44,564 bases of DNA, from the IMG/VR virus record IMGVR_UViG_3300048021_000230, positions 1 through 44,564 of that record. One strand, given 5' to 3'. This DNA comes from a virus. The position numbers were made by a program, and so were the translations under genes. Under the pieces are notes generated by a model. That model was not told where the DNA came from. It did not search any database and saw only the letters and a list, made by a program, of their open reading frames with translations. Below, one piece after another: positions 7,128 through 14,269 of this stretch. Numbering within the stretch: the stretch's first letter is position 1; every line of letters starts with the position of its first letter.

Positions 7128-8173
7128 TATAGGTTTAGACTCTCCACGTATAAGGACTTCAGAATGTTAACGACATTTTTCTTGTCAACAGATTCCTCCA
7201 AGTCCATAACGTAAGTCTCAAGGATACTCATTGTATCTTCCATCTTCACGTCTTCTTTAATCTCGGGTGCATCTAGTGTAAGATCCTCAATGATTTTTAG
7301 ATCTGCCACATCTGCCTGTTGAATTGCTTTAATCATACGATCAAACCATTTCTGATTAGATCTGTTCTGAACGATTAGTTTGACGAATGCTCCTTTGAGT
7401 TCGGAGAGGTCAGGAATATCATCGTAATCGTTTCTAGAATCATCGTAGTATAATTTGCAGAATATATCGTATGGATTTTTAACGAATGTTAAGTTTAATG
7501 TATCAGTATTTAGTACGTGGAATCCACGATCCTGACCGTAATCATTCCAGTAAAGATGGTACGGGTTTCCGAGATATTGAATATTGTTTTGTCTAGATTT
7601 CATATGGTAATGACCAGTACACACTAGTGGGAACTTACCATACCTCTCAGGATTTTCTCCGTGCTCCATTATGTGACCTGGAACTGCTTCAAACCCAGAT
7701 AGTTCTAGGTGTCCAAGGAGAATGTCAGCAGTGGACTTATCAATAACGTCATCAACAGTATCTTTATTGTCAGGACAAATCCAAGGCAAAAATAGAATTT
7801 TCTTCTCACCAAATTTTAATTCTGTTGGTGACTCAATGATAGTAATATTATCGTACTCGCCTAGTAGATGATCAGGCGCATTCACACGTAGAGTATTCTT
7901 ATAATAGATGTCGTGATTACCGATAAGCATAATCATCTTGACACCCATCTCTTGAAGCGGATCAAACCACATTTCCTTTGCAGCATCTAGAGATGCAAAG
8001 TTGATTGACTTACGCTTATCAAAGGTATCACCTAAACAAAATACTGTTTTGATTTTATGCTTCTTAATATAAGGGATCACAGTATTCGTATAGAACTCTC
8101 TGTACTTCTCAATGAAGACAGGGTGGTCATTACGAACACCGAAGTGTTGATCAGTTATCAGAAGAACTTTCAT
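7127..8173 (-). CDS. gp47: Recombination nuclease subunit gp47 (SbcD/Mre11-like)
   Basis: The metallophosphoesterase nuclease partner of gp46. The five metal-binding motifs are readable in order: D8-Q-H10, GDTFD (48-52), GNHD (85-88), LLGHLE (152-157) and GHYH (187-190). These coordinate two Mn ions in Mre11/SbcD. The length of 348 residues matches T4 gp47 (339). The C-terminal third (about 250-348) is charged and helical and should be the gp46-binding and capping part. Its start lies 23 bases inside the 84-residue gene upstream, and its stop overlaps the next ATG in TAATG, so the gp47, small protein and gp46 genes form one translational unit. Confidence 0.96.
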   Translation of the reverse strand: MKVLLITDQHFGVRNDHPVFIEKYREFYTNTVIPYIKKHKIKTVFCLGDTFDKRKSINFASLDAAKEMWFDPLQEMGVKMIMLIGNHDIYYKNTLRVNAPDHLLGEYDNITIIESPTELKFGEKKILFLPWICPDNKDTVDDVIDKSTADILLGHLELSGFEAVPGHIMEHGENPERYGKFPLVCTGHYHMKSRQNNIQYLGNPYHLYWNDYGQDRGFHVLNTDTLNLTFVKNPYDIFCKLYYDDSRNDYDDIPDLSELKGAFVKLIVQNRSNQKWFDRMIKAIQQADVADLKIIEDLTLDAPEIKEDVKMEDTMSILETYVMDLEESVDKKNVVNILKSLYVESLNL

Positions 8174-8405
8174 CTTTGGTTGGTTTAATAAATTCCTTTT
8201 TTTCGTAGTCGTAGTAAGGGTGTGGTTCTGAAGGTACCCAAGGTTTTTTAGATTCGTTTCCGATAACGATAAATCTATCAGCAGCGAACGTTCCTGCTAA
8301 ACTGATCGTGATGTCATCACCGTCAACCCAGTTCATTGTACCATCCTTTTTGGTGTGGTTCAATAAGTCTTGGATCTTGTCGATCATTTCTTGTGTCAGT
8401 TTCAT
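8151..8405 (-). CDS. Small conserved-context protein, 84 aa, unknown function
   Basis: An 84-residue acidic protein starting MKLTQEMIDKIQDLLNHTKK and ending KPTKDESSSDN. The N-terminal 20 residues look like one amphipathic helix. A beta-rich centre follows (TMNWVDGDDITISLAGTF), then a Pro/Tyr-rich segment (EPHPYYDYEKKEF). The ATG overlaps the pcyA TGA in an ATGA junction, and the 3' end overlaps gp47 by 23 bases. There are no cysteines and no membrane segment. I recognise no family. Its constant packing with gp47 argues that it is expressed with the recombination genes. Confidence 0.7.
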   Translation of the reverse strand: MKLTQEMIDKIQDLLNHTKKDGTMNWVDGDDITISLAGTFAADRFIVIGNESKKPWVPSEPHPYYDYEKKEFIKPTKDESSSDN

Positions 8406-9073
8406 TTAAGTTTTGGAATGTCGAAGAGCATTTCGTTTATGTATTTCTCTGCAAACTCTCTGTCAAACCATTGACTTAGAACTGCGAGAGTCTTCTTATT
8501 TTGTTTCTGGGATTTACAGTACCAAGTCTGGTCATCTAATCTTAACATATTATTGACCCAGTTGTCATCCTTCTTTGAATTCCTAACGTGATCACAATAT
8601 ATCATAAGGATGTTGTTGACCAAGTTGATGAAATCCTTCTGCTCACTTGCTAGATGTAGTCTTTGAAACTTACACCAAGGAGAGAAGATCTCACCCCATA
8701 GTGGTAATGGTCTTTTATGTGTGAAATTATATGAGTTACACAACGGTTCTATACTAGCGTAGATGTTACCACATTCGTTTACAGGTGATACATCTACAAT
8801 CGCAGCAGTTACTGTCTGAGGTGTTGCAATAATATCTGCACCAAAGATAGGTATCGGGTACTCAAAGTCTGGAAAGAATACACAGTGGAGTACATCTAGT
8901 TTATCTGTCTTTGCTACTTCGAGGTGTAACTTACGAAGACCTTCGCATTTGTATATCTCATTTTTTATGATAAGATTACCATTAACTATTTCTTCTTGAT
9001 CACATTCAACTCGTTCAGCATCCAACCCTTCAATCGCTAAGCGAATGACAGTTGCAAGTTGTTCGATTAACAT
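8402..9073 (-). CDS. pcyA: Phycocyanobilin:ferredoxin oxidoreductase PcyA
   Basis: A ferredoxin-dependent bilin reductase, which in cyanobacteria reduces biliverdin IXalpha to phycocyanobilin, the chromophore of phycocyanin and phytochromes. The match is to PcyA rather than PebS: GLRKLHLEVAK, DVLHCVFFPDFEYPIPIFG, AAIVDVSP, PLPLWGEIFSPWC and the tail FAEKYINEMLFDI all follow cyanobacterial PcyA. E52, H63 and D80 correspond to the Synechocystis catalytic E76, H88 and D105, so the enzyme should be active. At 223 residues it lacks about 25 N-terminal residues of the host enzyme. It is inserted between gp55 (TAATG junction) and the 84-residue gene (ATGA). No heme oxygenase gene is in this window, so biliverdin must come from the host or from a phage gene elsewhere. 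Confidence 0.93.
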   Translation of the reverse strand: MLIEQLATVIRLAIEGLDAERVECDQEEIVNGNLIIKNEIYKCEGLRKLHLEVAKTDKLDVLHCVFFPDFEYPIPIFGADIIATPQTVTAAIVDVSPVNECGNIYASIEPLCNSYNFTHKRPLPLWGEIFSPWCKFQRLHLASEQKDFINLVNNILMIYCDHVRNSKKDDNWVNNMLRLDDQTWYCKSQKQNKKTLAVLSQWFDREFAEKYINEMLFDIPKLK

Positions 9074-9555
9074 TAGTAACGATTGTTCATTTCAATACGA
9101 GACTTGATACTATTAAGTTGTGCAGTATCTCCGTCTCCATCAGAATGGAATACTTGATCGAATCCACTCTTCTCAATAATTTTATCTTTAATATCCATCT
9201 GTCTTTTCTCTTTAGCAATCCTTCTTAAGAATGCATAGTAAACGATTTGAGTAAAATATGCAAAAGGATTCCTGCTTTTAGCAGGATCAAAGTTGTCAAT
9301 ATACTGAACACAATTCTCGATACCATCTGAGATCATATCCTCCTTGTACATATAGTTAATAAAGTTTGGTCTATATGAAAGGTGAGTAGCAATCTTTAGG
9401 AAGCACTCTCCAATGTACTCATCAATTCTAGGTTTGGGTTTAGATTTGATTTTAGAAATTTCCACCAGGTCTCTGTATTTAACGATAGCAGCAAGAAATT
9501 TCTGGTTATCTACATAGTGCTGGTTTTTGGTTCGCCGTGCTGCCATTAACGCCAT
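9073..9555 (-). CDS. gp55: Late-transcription sigma factor gp55
   Basis: A reduced sigma70-family factor that directs host RNA polymerase to late promoters (TATAAATA type), with gp45 as activator in T4. Similarity to T4 gp55 is seen across the core: NQHYVDNQKFLAAIVKYR, MYKEDMISDGIENCVQYIDNF and NPFAYFTQIVYYAFLRRI correspond to sigma region 2. Its 160 residues compare with 185 in T4. The first ATG (9555) and a second ATG three codons later are both possible; neither has a strong ribosome site. A good sigma70 promoter (TTGACC, 17 bases, TACAAT) lies just upstream, so the gene should be read by unmodified host polymerase before late genes are. Its stop overlaps the pcyA start. Confidence 0.92.
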   Translation of the reverse strand: MALMAARRTKNQHYVDNQKFLAAIVKYRDLVEISKIKSKPKPRIDEYIGECFLKIATHLSYRPNFINYMYKEDMISDGIENCVQYIDNFDPAKSRNPFAYFTQIVYYAFLRRIAKEKRQMDIKDKIIEKSGFDQVFHSDGDGDTAQLNSIKSRIEMNNRY

Positions 9556-9578
9556 TGTGTTGGTTACTTCATAATGTA

Positions 9579-9607
9579 ATTGTAGCAGAGAACTGGGATC
9601 TGGTCAA
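9579..9607 (-). promoter_or_regulatory. Sigma70-type promoter for gp55
   Basis: On the minus strand TTGACC (9607-9602) is followed by exactly 17 bases and TACAAT (9584-9579). This is 5 of 6 matches at each hexamer, ideally spaced. The predicted start near 9572 leaves a leader of about 17 bases before the gp55 ATG at 9555. The 127-base gap 9556-9682 holds this promoter and no gene. Confidence 0.8.
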
Positions 9608-9682
9608 TGGTTATTGATGCCCTTGACATCCTTCTCTAAAACAATTATGATCAACACTGTCGGGGTTGCAAAGGATAAGCTC

Positions 9683-10120
9683 TTAGCTATTACCGTTAAA
9701 CAGTTGTTCTAATTTCTTTCTCATCTTTTCTACTTCACCGATGAGACCCATTTCCTGAGTCAGTTCAATACTCGAATCAGGGACATCATCGGGATGTTTT
9801 TTGAACTCTTGTTTACAAAAGAATTTGTACATCAGAACCGCGTCCGACGACATCGGCGCGATCGTAATAATCCTCTCTTCAGGAATAATAAAGAAGTCTT
9901 CATCAGAGAAGACCATCCACCTCTTGAGTCCTACTGCTACTGCTCTCTTATCTTCAATCATCTTCTCAGTGCTGTGCACTTTGCCAGGGTCTTGAATGAA
10001 TGCACAATAGAAACCTTTATGCTCTTCTACTACAACAACTCTGCCAAGAAGTTCCTCTCCAGATGTAAGTTTAATACATCCGTAGAATTCTTCGTCGGGT
10101 TTGATGTAATTTAGAGACAT
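9683..10120 (-). CDS. Sm-like conserved protein, 145 aa
   Basis: Between uvsW and gp55 lies a 145-residue protein whose first 90 or so residues look like an Sm/LSm-type small barrel: a short helix, then YGCIKLTSGEELLGRVVVV (the signature of the first two strands with G-E-x-x-G), YCAFIQDPGKV and FFIIPEERIITIAPM. The C-terminal 50 residues are helical and charged (VEKMRKKLEQLF). Sm-like proteins bind RNA or act as small scaffolds. No function is established here. It begins 1 base after the uvsW stop and is followed by the gp55 promoter, so it is the last gene of the uvsY-uvsW unit. The fold call is inference from pattern. Confidence 0.75.
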   Translation of the reverse strand: MSLNYIKPDEEFYGCIKLTSGEELLGRVVVVEEHKGFYCAFIQDPGKVHSTEKMIEDKRAVAVGLKRWMVFSDEDFFIIPEERIITIAPMSSDAVLMYKFFCKQEFKKHPDDVPDSSIELTQEMGLIGEVEKMRKKLEQLFNGNS

Positions 10121-10121
10121 A

Positions 10122-11582
10122 CTAGTTTCCTAATTTGATTTTAGTAATTGAGTATTCAAACTTTTCATCCTTGTACTGACGGATGCGTTCAACTAAATGG
10201 TTCAACGTTGCATTCATACGAAAACCATTGCTAATATCATCGGCAAAATCATATAGTGTTGCCTGACTCTTTGAGTCGTGCTTCCGTAGTGCCCTACCAA
10301 TAGACTGGAGATTGCGAATCTTAGACTTGGATGGGGAAGCAAATATCACATTGTGTAAGTTTTTTATATTGATACCAGTTGAGAACGTCCCATACGATGC
10401 AAGAATAATTGCATTGTCCGTGTCCTCACAGATCTGGCGTGCCTCTTCTCGTTCCTCAGTGGGAACTTTGCCGTGGATAAAAAATATATGTTTATCCCCT
10501 GCTTTACTATTTATCATTTCGTAAAGAGGTTCTCCGTGCTTCTCCACGTAGTTGAATAGAATTAGAGTGTTACCAACCAAGTCTCTAGCAAGACCAGTAA
10601 TAATATTATTCCTTTTCTCGTGGGATATGATATAATCTATTTCATCAAAGTAAGAATCGAAACCAATATAATCGTGTTTACACAGCAGTACATTAATCTT
10701 GAGTTCAGTCAGATGTCCTTTCTTCTGCAAATCTTTTGTGCGTATAGCATTATTAACTTTACCGAACAGACCTTCCAGTTGAAGTTGATGGCATTGCATA
10801 CCATCCAACGTACCAGTCAGACCATATCTGTACTTGGCATTGTGGCACTTATTAAGAATACCTGTCAGCGACTTCGCTTTGTACTGGTGCGCTTCATCGC
10901 CGATAACAACATCAAACCTATTAAAGTAATCCTTAGACTCCTTGTAGATAGATTGCCACGTAGAAATGACGACAGGACTCCTGTCATAACGGTCTCTTCC
11001 CCCGTAGATTTTGTGTATTGTGTTTCGAGCGTAGAATCCATATTGTTCAATGTCCTTGTAAAGTTGTTCAACCAAAGAGGTTGTAGGTACAATAATCAAG
11101 ATCTCTCTATTATATTGTAGGTGCCATCTGAGAAGGCAGTAGATTATGAATGATTTCCCAGATCCAGTGGGAGAGAGTAATAATCTACGGTTGTGCCGAA
11201 GTGCTGAATAAATGCTTTGGAGTTGGTAATCTCTCGCCTTGAAAGGAGTACCCAGAGATCGAACAAAACCATTAACTGCCTCGGGTGTGATAAGTGTGTT
11301 TTCTTCACCAGGGGTACCTGAGTATTTGTTGTCTACTATTGTATATTCATATTCCTTTTTCTGTAACCATTCCTCAAGATAATGAAACAACCCCACAGGT
11401 AGTTCACCTGTCCCAGGAGAATACAGTCTGATCAATCCATCCCAATACTTGTAGCGTTTCTGTTGTTTCAGAAATTTTGCTTCTGGTACTGCAAATGTAA
11501 AGTAATCACTTAACTCTCTATGCTGAGATAACTCAGCACCGATCCTTAGAGAAACTTCATTCTTCTTTTCAATGGTAACCAT
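10122..11582 (-). CDS. uvsW: UvsW DNA/RNA helicase
   Basis: A superfamily 2 helicase that in T4 unwinds R-loops and branched DNA and so switches replication from origin-dependent to recombination-dependent initiation. Motifs in order: the Q-like region RDYQLQSI (117-124), Walker A SPTGSGKS (137-144), motif Ia IIVPTTSL (163-170), DEAH (229-232), motif III YGLTGTLDG (about 253-261) and motif VI QSIGRALRKHD (about 425-435). The 486-residue length is close to T4 UvsW. It starts in a TAATG overlap with the uvsY stop. The N-terminal 100 residues correspond to the small accessory domain of T4 UvsW. Confidence 0.95.
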   Translation of the reverse strand: MVTIEKKNEVSLRIGAELSQHRELSDYFTFAVPEAKFLKQQKRYKYWDGLIRLYSPGTGELPVGLFHYLEEWLQKKEYEYTIVDNKYSGTPGEENTLITPEAVNGFVRSLGTPFKARDYQLQSIYSALRHNRRLLLSPTGSGKSFIIYCLLRWHLQYNREILIIVPTTSLVEQLYKDIEQYGFYARNTIHKIYGGRDRYDRSPVVISTWQSIYKESKDYFNRFDVVIGDEAHQYKAKSLTGILNKCHNAKYRYGLTGTLDGMQCHQLQLEGLFGKVNNAIRTKDLQKKGHLTELKINVLLCKHDYIGFDSYFDEIDYIISHEKRNNIITGLARDLVGNTLILFNYVEKHGEPLYEMINSKAGDKHIFFIHGKVPTEEREEARQICEDTDNAIILASYGTFSTGINIKNLHNVIFASPSKSKIRNLQSIGRALRKHDSKSQATLYDFADDISNGFRMNATLNHLVERIRQYKDEKFEYSITKIKLGN

Positions 11583-12004
11583 TAGATAGGGAATTCAAAC
11601 CGCTTTGCATCAATCGCGTTCTTCACTTGGAATCCACGATTGTTGATCATCTTTAAGATGTTCTCAATATAATTTATACAAGTTTCGAAATAAGTTACTC
11701 TCAAACCTTGCTTCTGAATATCTTCATCAGAATCTAGGAAGGTACTTAGATCACCCTTAAGCACTTTGAGATCAAAGACTTGATTGTTCTCGTCTGTTTT
11801 CTTTCCGCTATACCATAACCACTTCTCACGGTAACATCTCTTGAGTTTACATTTCTCATCCTCAAGAATTAATTTGTATTTGTTGTAATAGATGTGGTAC
11901 TTCTGATGTAAACTTGCTATTTGCAAGGACTCGTTGCCCAAATCTGCTTCATTAAAAATAGAGTCCTTAGACCAGGACTCCTGCAACTCTTCAAGTAATG
12001 CCAT
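11582..12004 (-). CDS. uvsY: Recombination mediator UvsY
   Basis: UvsY loads the UvsX recombinase onto single-stranded DNA covered with gp32. The 140-residue length matches T4 UvsY (137). Aligned features include an N-terminal LEELQESWSKDSIF, the central KWLWYSGKKTDENNQVFDLKV (T4 has LDYYSGRGDGDEF) and the C-terminal MINNRGFQVKNAIDAKRFE (T4 IKSRGFAIKHIQDMRAFE). Context agrees, as it sits next to uvsW as in T4. It starts 3 bases after the gp3 stop and ends in TAATG with uvsW. No ribosome site is strong (CTTAATTTATG), so coupling with gp3 translation is likely. Confidence 0.9.
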   Translation of the reverse strand: MALLEELQESWSKDSIFNEADLGNESLQIASLHQKYHIYYNKYKLILEDEKCKLKRCYREKWLWYSGKKTDENNQVFDLKVLKGDLSTFLDSDEDIQKQGLRVTYFETCINYIENILKMINNRGFQVKNAIDAKRFEFPI

Positions 12005-12007
12005 AAA

Positions 12008-12568
12008 TTAAGATAAATTTTTCTTTCTACCACCGTCGATTGCTTGGATCTCGTATGATAGGTAATCGAATGATACGATTGATTGGAAATATTCTTGGTC
12101 ACTAAGTGTACCGTCAAACTCTAGTGTACTAAGTTCCACTGGTTTCAAGTTCGTGAAGACGACATTGTATAGAGGTTGGAAGTTAGAGTTGAGGATAGTC
12201 AGTGTACCGTCAGCAAAGATAAGATCATCACCTAAACCTTTGACGTTGTTCTCAGGAGTTGCGTCGATCATCTGCTGACGTTCTTCGAACCTCTCTGGAA
12301 CTGCTAGACCACGCATCCAGTTATGGAGGATCAAATAGTTCTCCATACTTTCATCTACAAGAAACTGTAGATTGAAACGACCATAGTCGAGAGTACCTTC
12401 AAGGTAGGTGCTTCTGAATGGTGTAGGTTGCTCAACCAAACTCATAGAGATGTTTGGTACGTTTGCCATCTGTGCGAAGTATGCGACCTTAGGATACTTT
12501 GCCAGAGTGAAGCGAAACCCACCTGGACTGAGGAAATTCCTATTGCTTATTTGCGTTTGAAAAGACAT
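12008..12568 (-). CDS. gp3: Tail completion and sheath stabiliser protein gp3
   Basis: gp3 caps the finished tail tube and sheath before head joining. This 186-residue protein is close to T4 gp3 (176). The N-terminus (NFLSPGGFRFTLAKYPKVAYFAQMANVPNISM) and the central FLVDESMENYLILHNWMRGL are typical of the gp3/tail-tube-related fold shared with gp19 (compare gp19 FLVKAANIPAS). The gene between the capsid gene and uvsY is gp3 in cyanophage gene order. A GATAAATA late box lies 29-36 bases upstream of the start. The C-terminus ends in a lysine-rich tail (GGRKKNLS). Confidence 0.88.
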   Translation of the reverse strand: MSFQTQISNRNFLSPGGFRFTLAKYPKVAYFAQMANVPNISMSLVEQPTPFRSTYLEGTLDYGRFNLQFLVDESMENYLILHNWMRGLAVPERFEERQQMIDATPENNVKGLGDDLIFADGTLTILNSNFQPLYNVVFTNLKPVELSTLEFDGTLSDQEYFQSIVSFDYLSYEIQAIDGGRKKNLS

Positions 12569-12596
12569 TATCTAAATGATTGGGTTCCGCCAATTC

Positions 12597-12604
12597 TATT
12601 TATC
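12597..12604 (-). promoter_or_regulatory. Late promoter box GATAAATA before gp3
   Basis: The minus strand reads GATAAATA at 12604-12597, one base off the T4 late consensus TATAAATA, about 30 bases upstream of the gp3 ATG. It overlaps the stop codon of the 54-residue gene. T4-type late promoters need only this -10 element. Confidence 0.6.
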
Positions 12605-12764
12605 CACGATACTCTTGCAGTATATCGATAACACTATTGAGCATAAAATGTGCACCCTCCTCCCATTCTTCCGATTCCTCTTTATACTTCTTATCGATAA
12701 TTTCAGTTTTTAGTTTTAGAACTCGGACATTTATGTCTTCTTTAGTGACGAAGTTCCTAGACAT
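12600..12764 (-). CDS. Small acidic protein between gp23 and gp3, 54 aa
   Basis: A 54-residue protein from ATG 12764, starting MSRNFVTKEDINVRVLKLKT and ending LNSVIDILQEYRG. It is helical and rich in Glu/Lys, with KKYKEESEEWEEG in the middle. A longer in-frame reading would run back through the gp23 terminator and into gp23 in another frame, so I use the internal ATG. A CTAAATA-type late box sits about 20 bases upstream, just after the terminator, so it begins a new late transcript. No family is recognised. Its place directly after the major capsid gene suggests a minor head or assembly role, which is only inference. Confidence 0.75.
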   Translation of the reverse strand: MSRNFVTKEDINVRVLKLKTEIIDKKYKEESEEWEEGAHFMLNSVIDILQEYRG

Positions 12765-12784
12765 TGTTCTTACTCGTACTGATA

Positions 12785-12791
12785 TATTTAG
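12785..12791 (-). promoter_or_regulatory. Late promoter box CTAAATA after the gp23 terminator
   Basis: The minus strand reads CTAAATA at 12791-12785, followed by TATC. It lies 21 bases upstream of the ATG of the 54-residue gene and 11 bases downstream of the terminator that closes gp23, so it would restart late transcription. Confidence 0.55.
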
Positions 12792-12801
12792 GTGTGGACA
12801 C

Positions 12802-12830
12802 AAAAAAAAGGACCCCGTAGGGTCCTTTGA
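12802..12830 (-). terminator. Rho-independent terminator after gp23
   Basis: On the minus strand GGACCC, loop TACG, GGGTCC (12825-12810) is followed by TTTTTTTT. This perfect 6-bp GC-rich stem with a run of eight T lies about 25 bases past the gp23 stop. It is one of two terminators in the window with the same stem. Confidence 0.92.
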
Positions 12831-12852
12831 GTAAACAAATATAAGCGATCGC

Positions 12853-14220
12853 TTACATAAGGTTGTCAACCAAACTACGTCTGTAGTAACGGTTAGCGTT
12901 AGCAGTAAGAGCACCGCTACCTTGAGTTGTACCTTCAGCAAATGGGTTTGCAACAAGACCGTATCTTGTCTTAAATCCAATTTTTGGTTGGAAGGTGTCC
13001 TGACCAACCGCACGAACCATCTGAAGAGGAACGTATGGGCAGTAGAACAGTCCAGCATCATATGCAGAACTACCTTTGTATCCAGCAACGTAGAAGTGTC
13101 TGTCACTTACGTTTGCAGAATATGGGTCAACATAAACCTTGATTCTACCGTTCAACGTACCAGCAAGAGTGCTGCTATTGTCGTCAGGAAGTAGTCCACT
13201 GTTGCCAGCAAGAGCAGGAGTATAATCAAGAACGCCTGCCATTGACAATGCAGATGCAACGTCAGCAGAACAGATCAAGATGTTACCCTTCCCGCGTCTA
13301 GTCTCGTGACCAATCGCGTTCATATCTCTTTCGATGTTGAAAAGAAGACCTTTGAACTTCTCTACAGACCATCTACCGTTGGAGTCAACGTCAAGATCGA
13401 ATACACCAGCAGTTGCAGTGTTTGACTGAGAACCAGGTCTTGCAACCTTGTACACAGTACGAACAACTTCACGGTTGATTTCAGCAAGAACCTCAGTAGA
13501 CAAGATGTTTGCCAACTCAGATTCAGCGTCCAATCCGTGAACTGCCTTAAGATCTTGAGCAAGTTCCAAACTGTACTCTGCCTTGAGTGCTCTGGACTTC
13601 GCAGTCACAGTAACTTTCTCAATGCTGAAGTTCATTTCAGCGAAGGCATTAGAACCAGTACCTAGAGTCTCTGACTCATCGGTTCTCATTCCTGTACCGT
13701 TGGTATATGTACCAGAGTCGTTAAGAAGACCTGGGTTTGAACCTGCTTGTGCAGATCCTTGTGATCCGAAACCAGAAGTCTGTGCTGCGTCAGTTCCAGA
13801 GAACTGTGAATCTGATTCGTTGAAGAACGCTTCAGAACCAGATGCTCTGTTAGTACCGTATCTAGATCTCATTGCGAAGATCAGACCAGTAGGACCAGTC
13901 ATAGGTTGAACACCAGCAATGTCATAAGCAATAAGCTTAGGCATTGAACGTCTAATCAATGAGATTAGAACTGGGTCGAAACCTGCAACAGGACCAGTTG
14001 CTGTAGCACCTGCAGAGAAACCTGCAGCGCCTGAAGTGGATCCAGAAGAGTTTGTAGGAGCAGCTTCGTTAAGGATGCCTGCTTCTTCTCTTAAAAATGA
14101 TTCTTGGTTTTCGAGCAGAATTGCGGTGACCGCTTTCTTGTAGTTGTCCTTGATGGAATCAAGACCCTCACAATTAAGAACGGGTGACCACTTCTCCTGC
14201 AGATGTTCGGATTTGAACAT
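12853..14220 (-). CDS. gp23: Major capsid protein gp23
   Basis: The 455-residue precursor of the hexameric shell protein of T4-like heads. The N-terminus is a scaffold-binding propeptide. A candidate gp21 cleavage site is ILNE/AAPT (after E52), which fits the (I/L)-x-E rule of T4. The mature part contains blocks typical of cyanophage gp23, such as RRSMPKLIAYDIAGVQPMTG, GLIFAMRSRYG and the C-terminal ANRYYRRSLVDNLM. A strong ribosome site (AAGAGGT, 14236-14229) precedes the ATG by 9 bases, which fits very high expression. It follows gp22 after 49 bases and ends in a terminator. No separate vertex gene (gp24) follows. Confidence 0.97.
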   Translation of the reverse strand: MFKSEHLQEKWSPVLNCEGLDSIKDNYKKAVTAILLENQESFLREEAGILNEAAPTNSSGSTSGAAGFSAGATATGPVAGFDPVLISLIRRSMPKLIAYDIAGVQPMTGPTGLIFAMRSRYGTNRASGSEAFFNESDSQFSGTDAAQTSGFGSQGSAQAGSNPGLLNDSGTYTNGTGMRTDESETLGTGSNAFAEMNFSIEKVTVTAKSRALKAEYSLELAQDLKAVHGLDAESELANILSTEVLAEINREVVRTVYKVARPGSQSNTATAGVFDLDVDSNGRWSVEKFKGLLFNIERDMNAIGHETRRGKGNILICSADVASALSMAGVLDYTPALAGNSGLLPDDNSSTLAGTLNGRIKVYVDPYSANVSDRHFYVAGYKGSSAYDAGLFYCPYVPLQMVRAVGQDTFQPKIGFKTRYGLVANPFAEGTTQGSGALTANANRYYRRSLVDNLM

Positions 14221-14269
14221 TGCTTTTTACCTCTTTGGGGTTATAGAAAAAATAGTTTAATGACTAAAA

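Noticed and set aside
10505-10516. GATAAATA in uvsW, and similar boxes in gp46, gp47, cobS and the second oxygenase
   Set aside because: All lie deep in coding sequence and not before a gene start; a 7-8 base AT-rich motif recurs by chance.
12597-12604. Reading TATTTATC as a plus-strand signal
   Set aside because: There is no plus-strand gene downstream; the minus-strand reading GATAAATA before gp3 explains it.
12600-13106. A 168-codon open frame that extends the 54-aa gene upstream
   Set aside because: It would run antisense-free but out of frame through the gp23 end and across the terminator. The internal ATG at 12764 follows the terminator and a late box.
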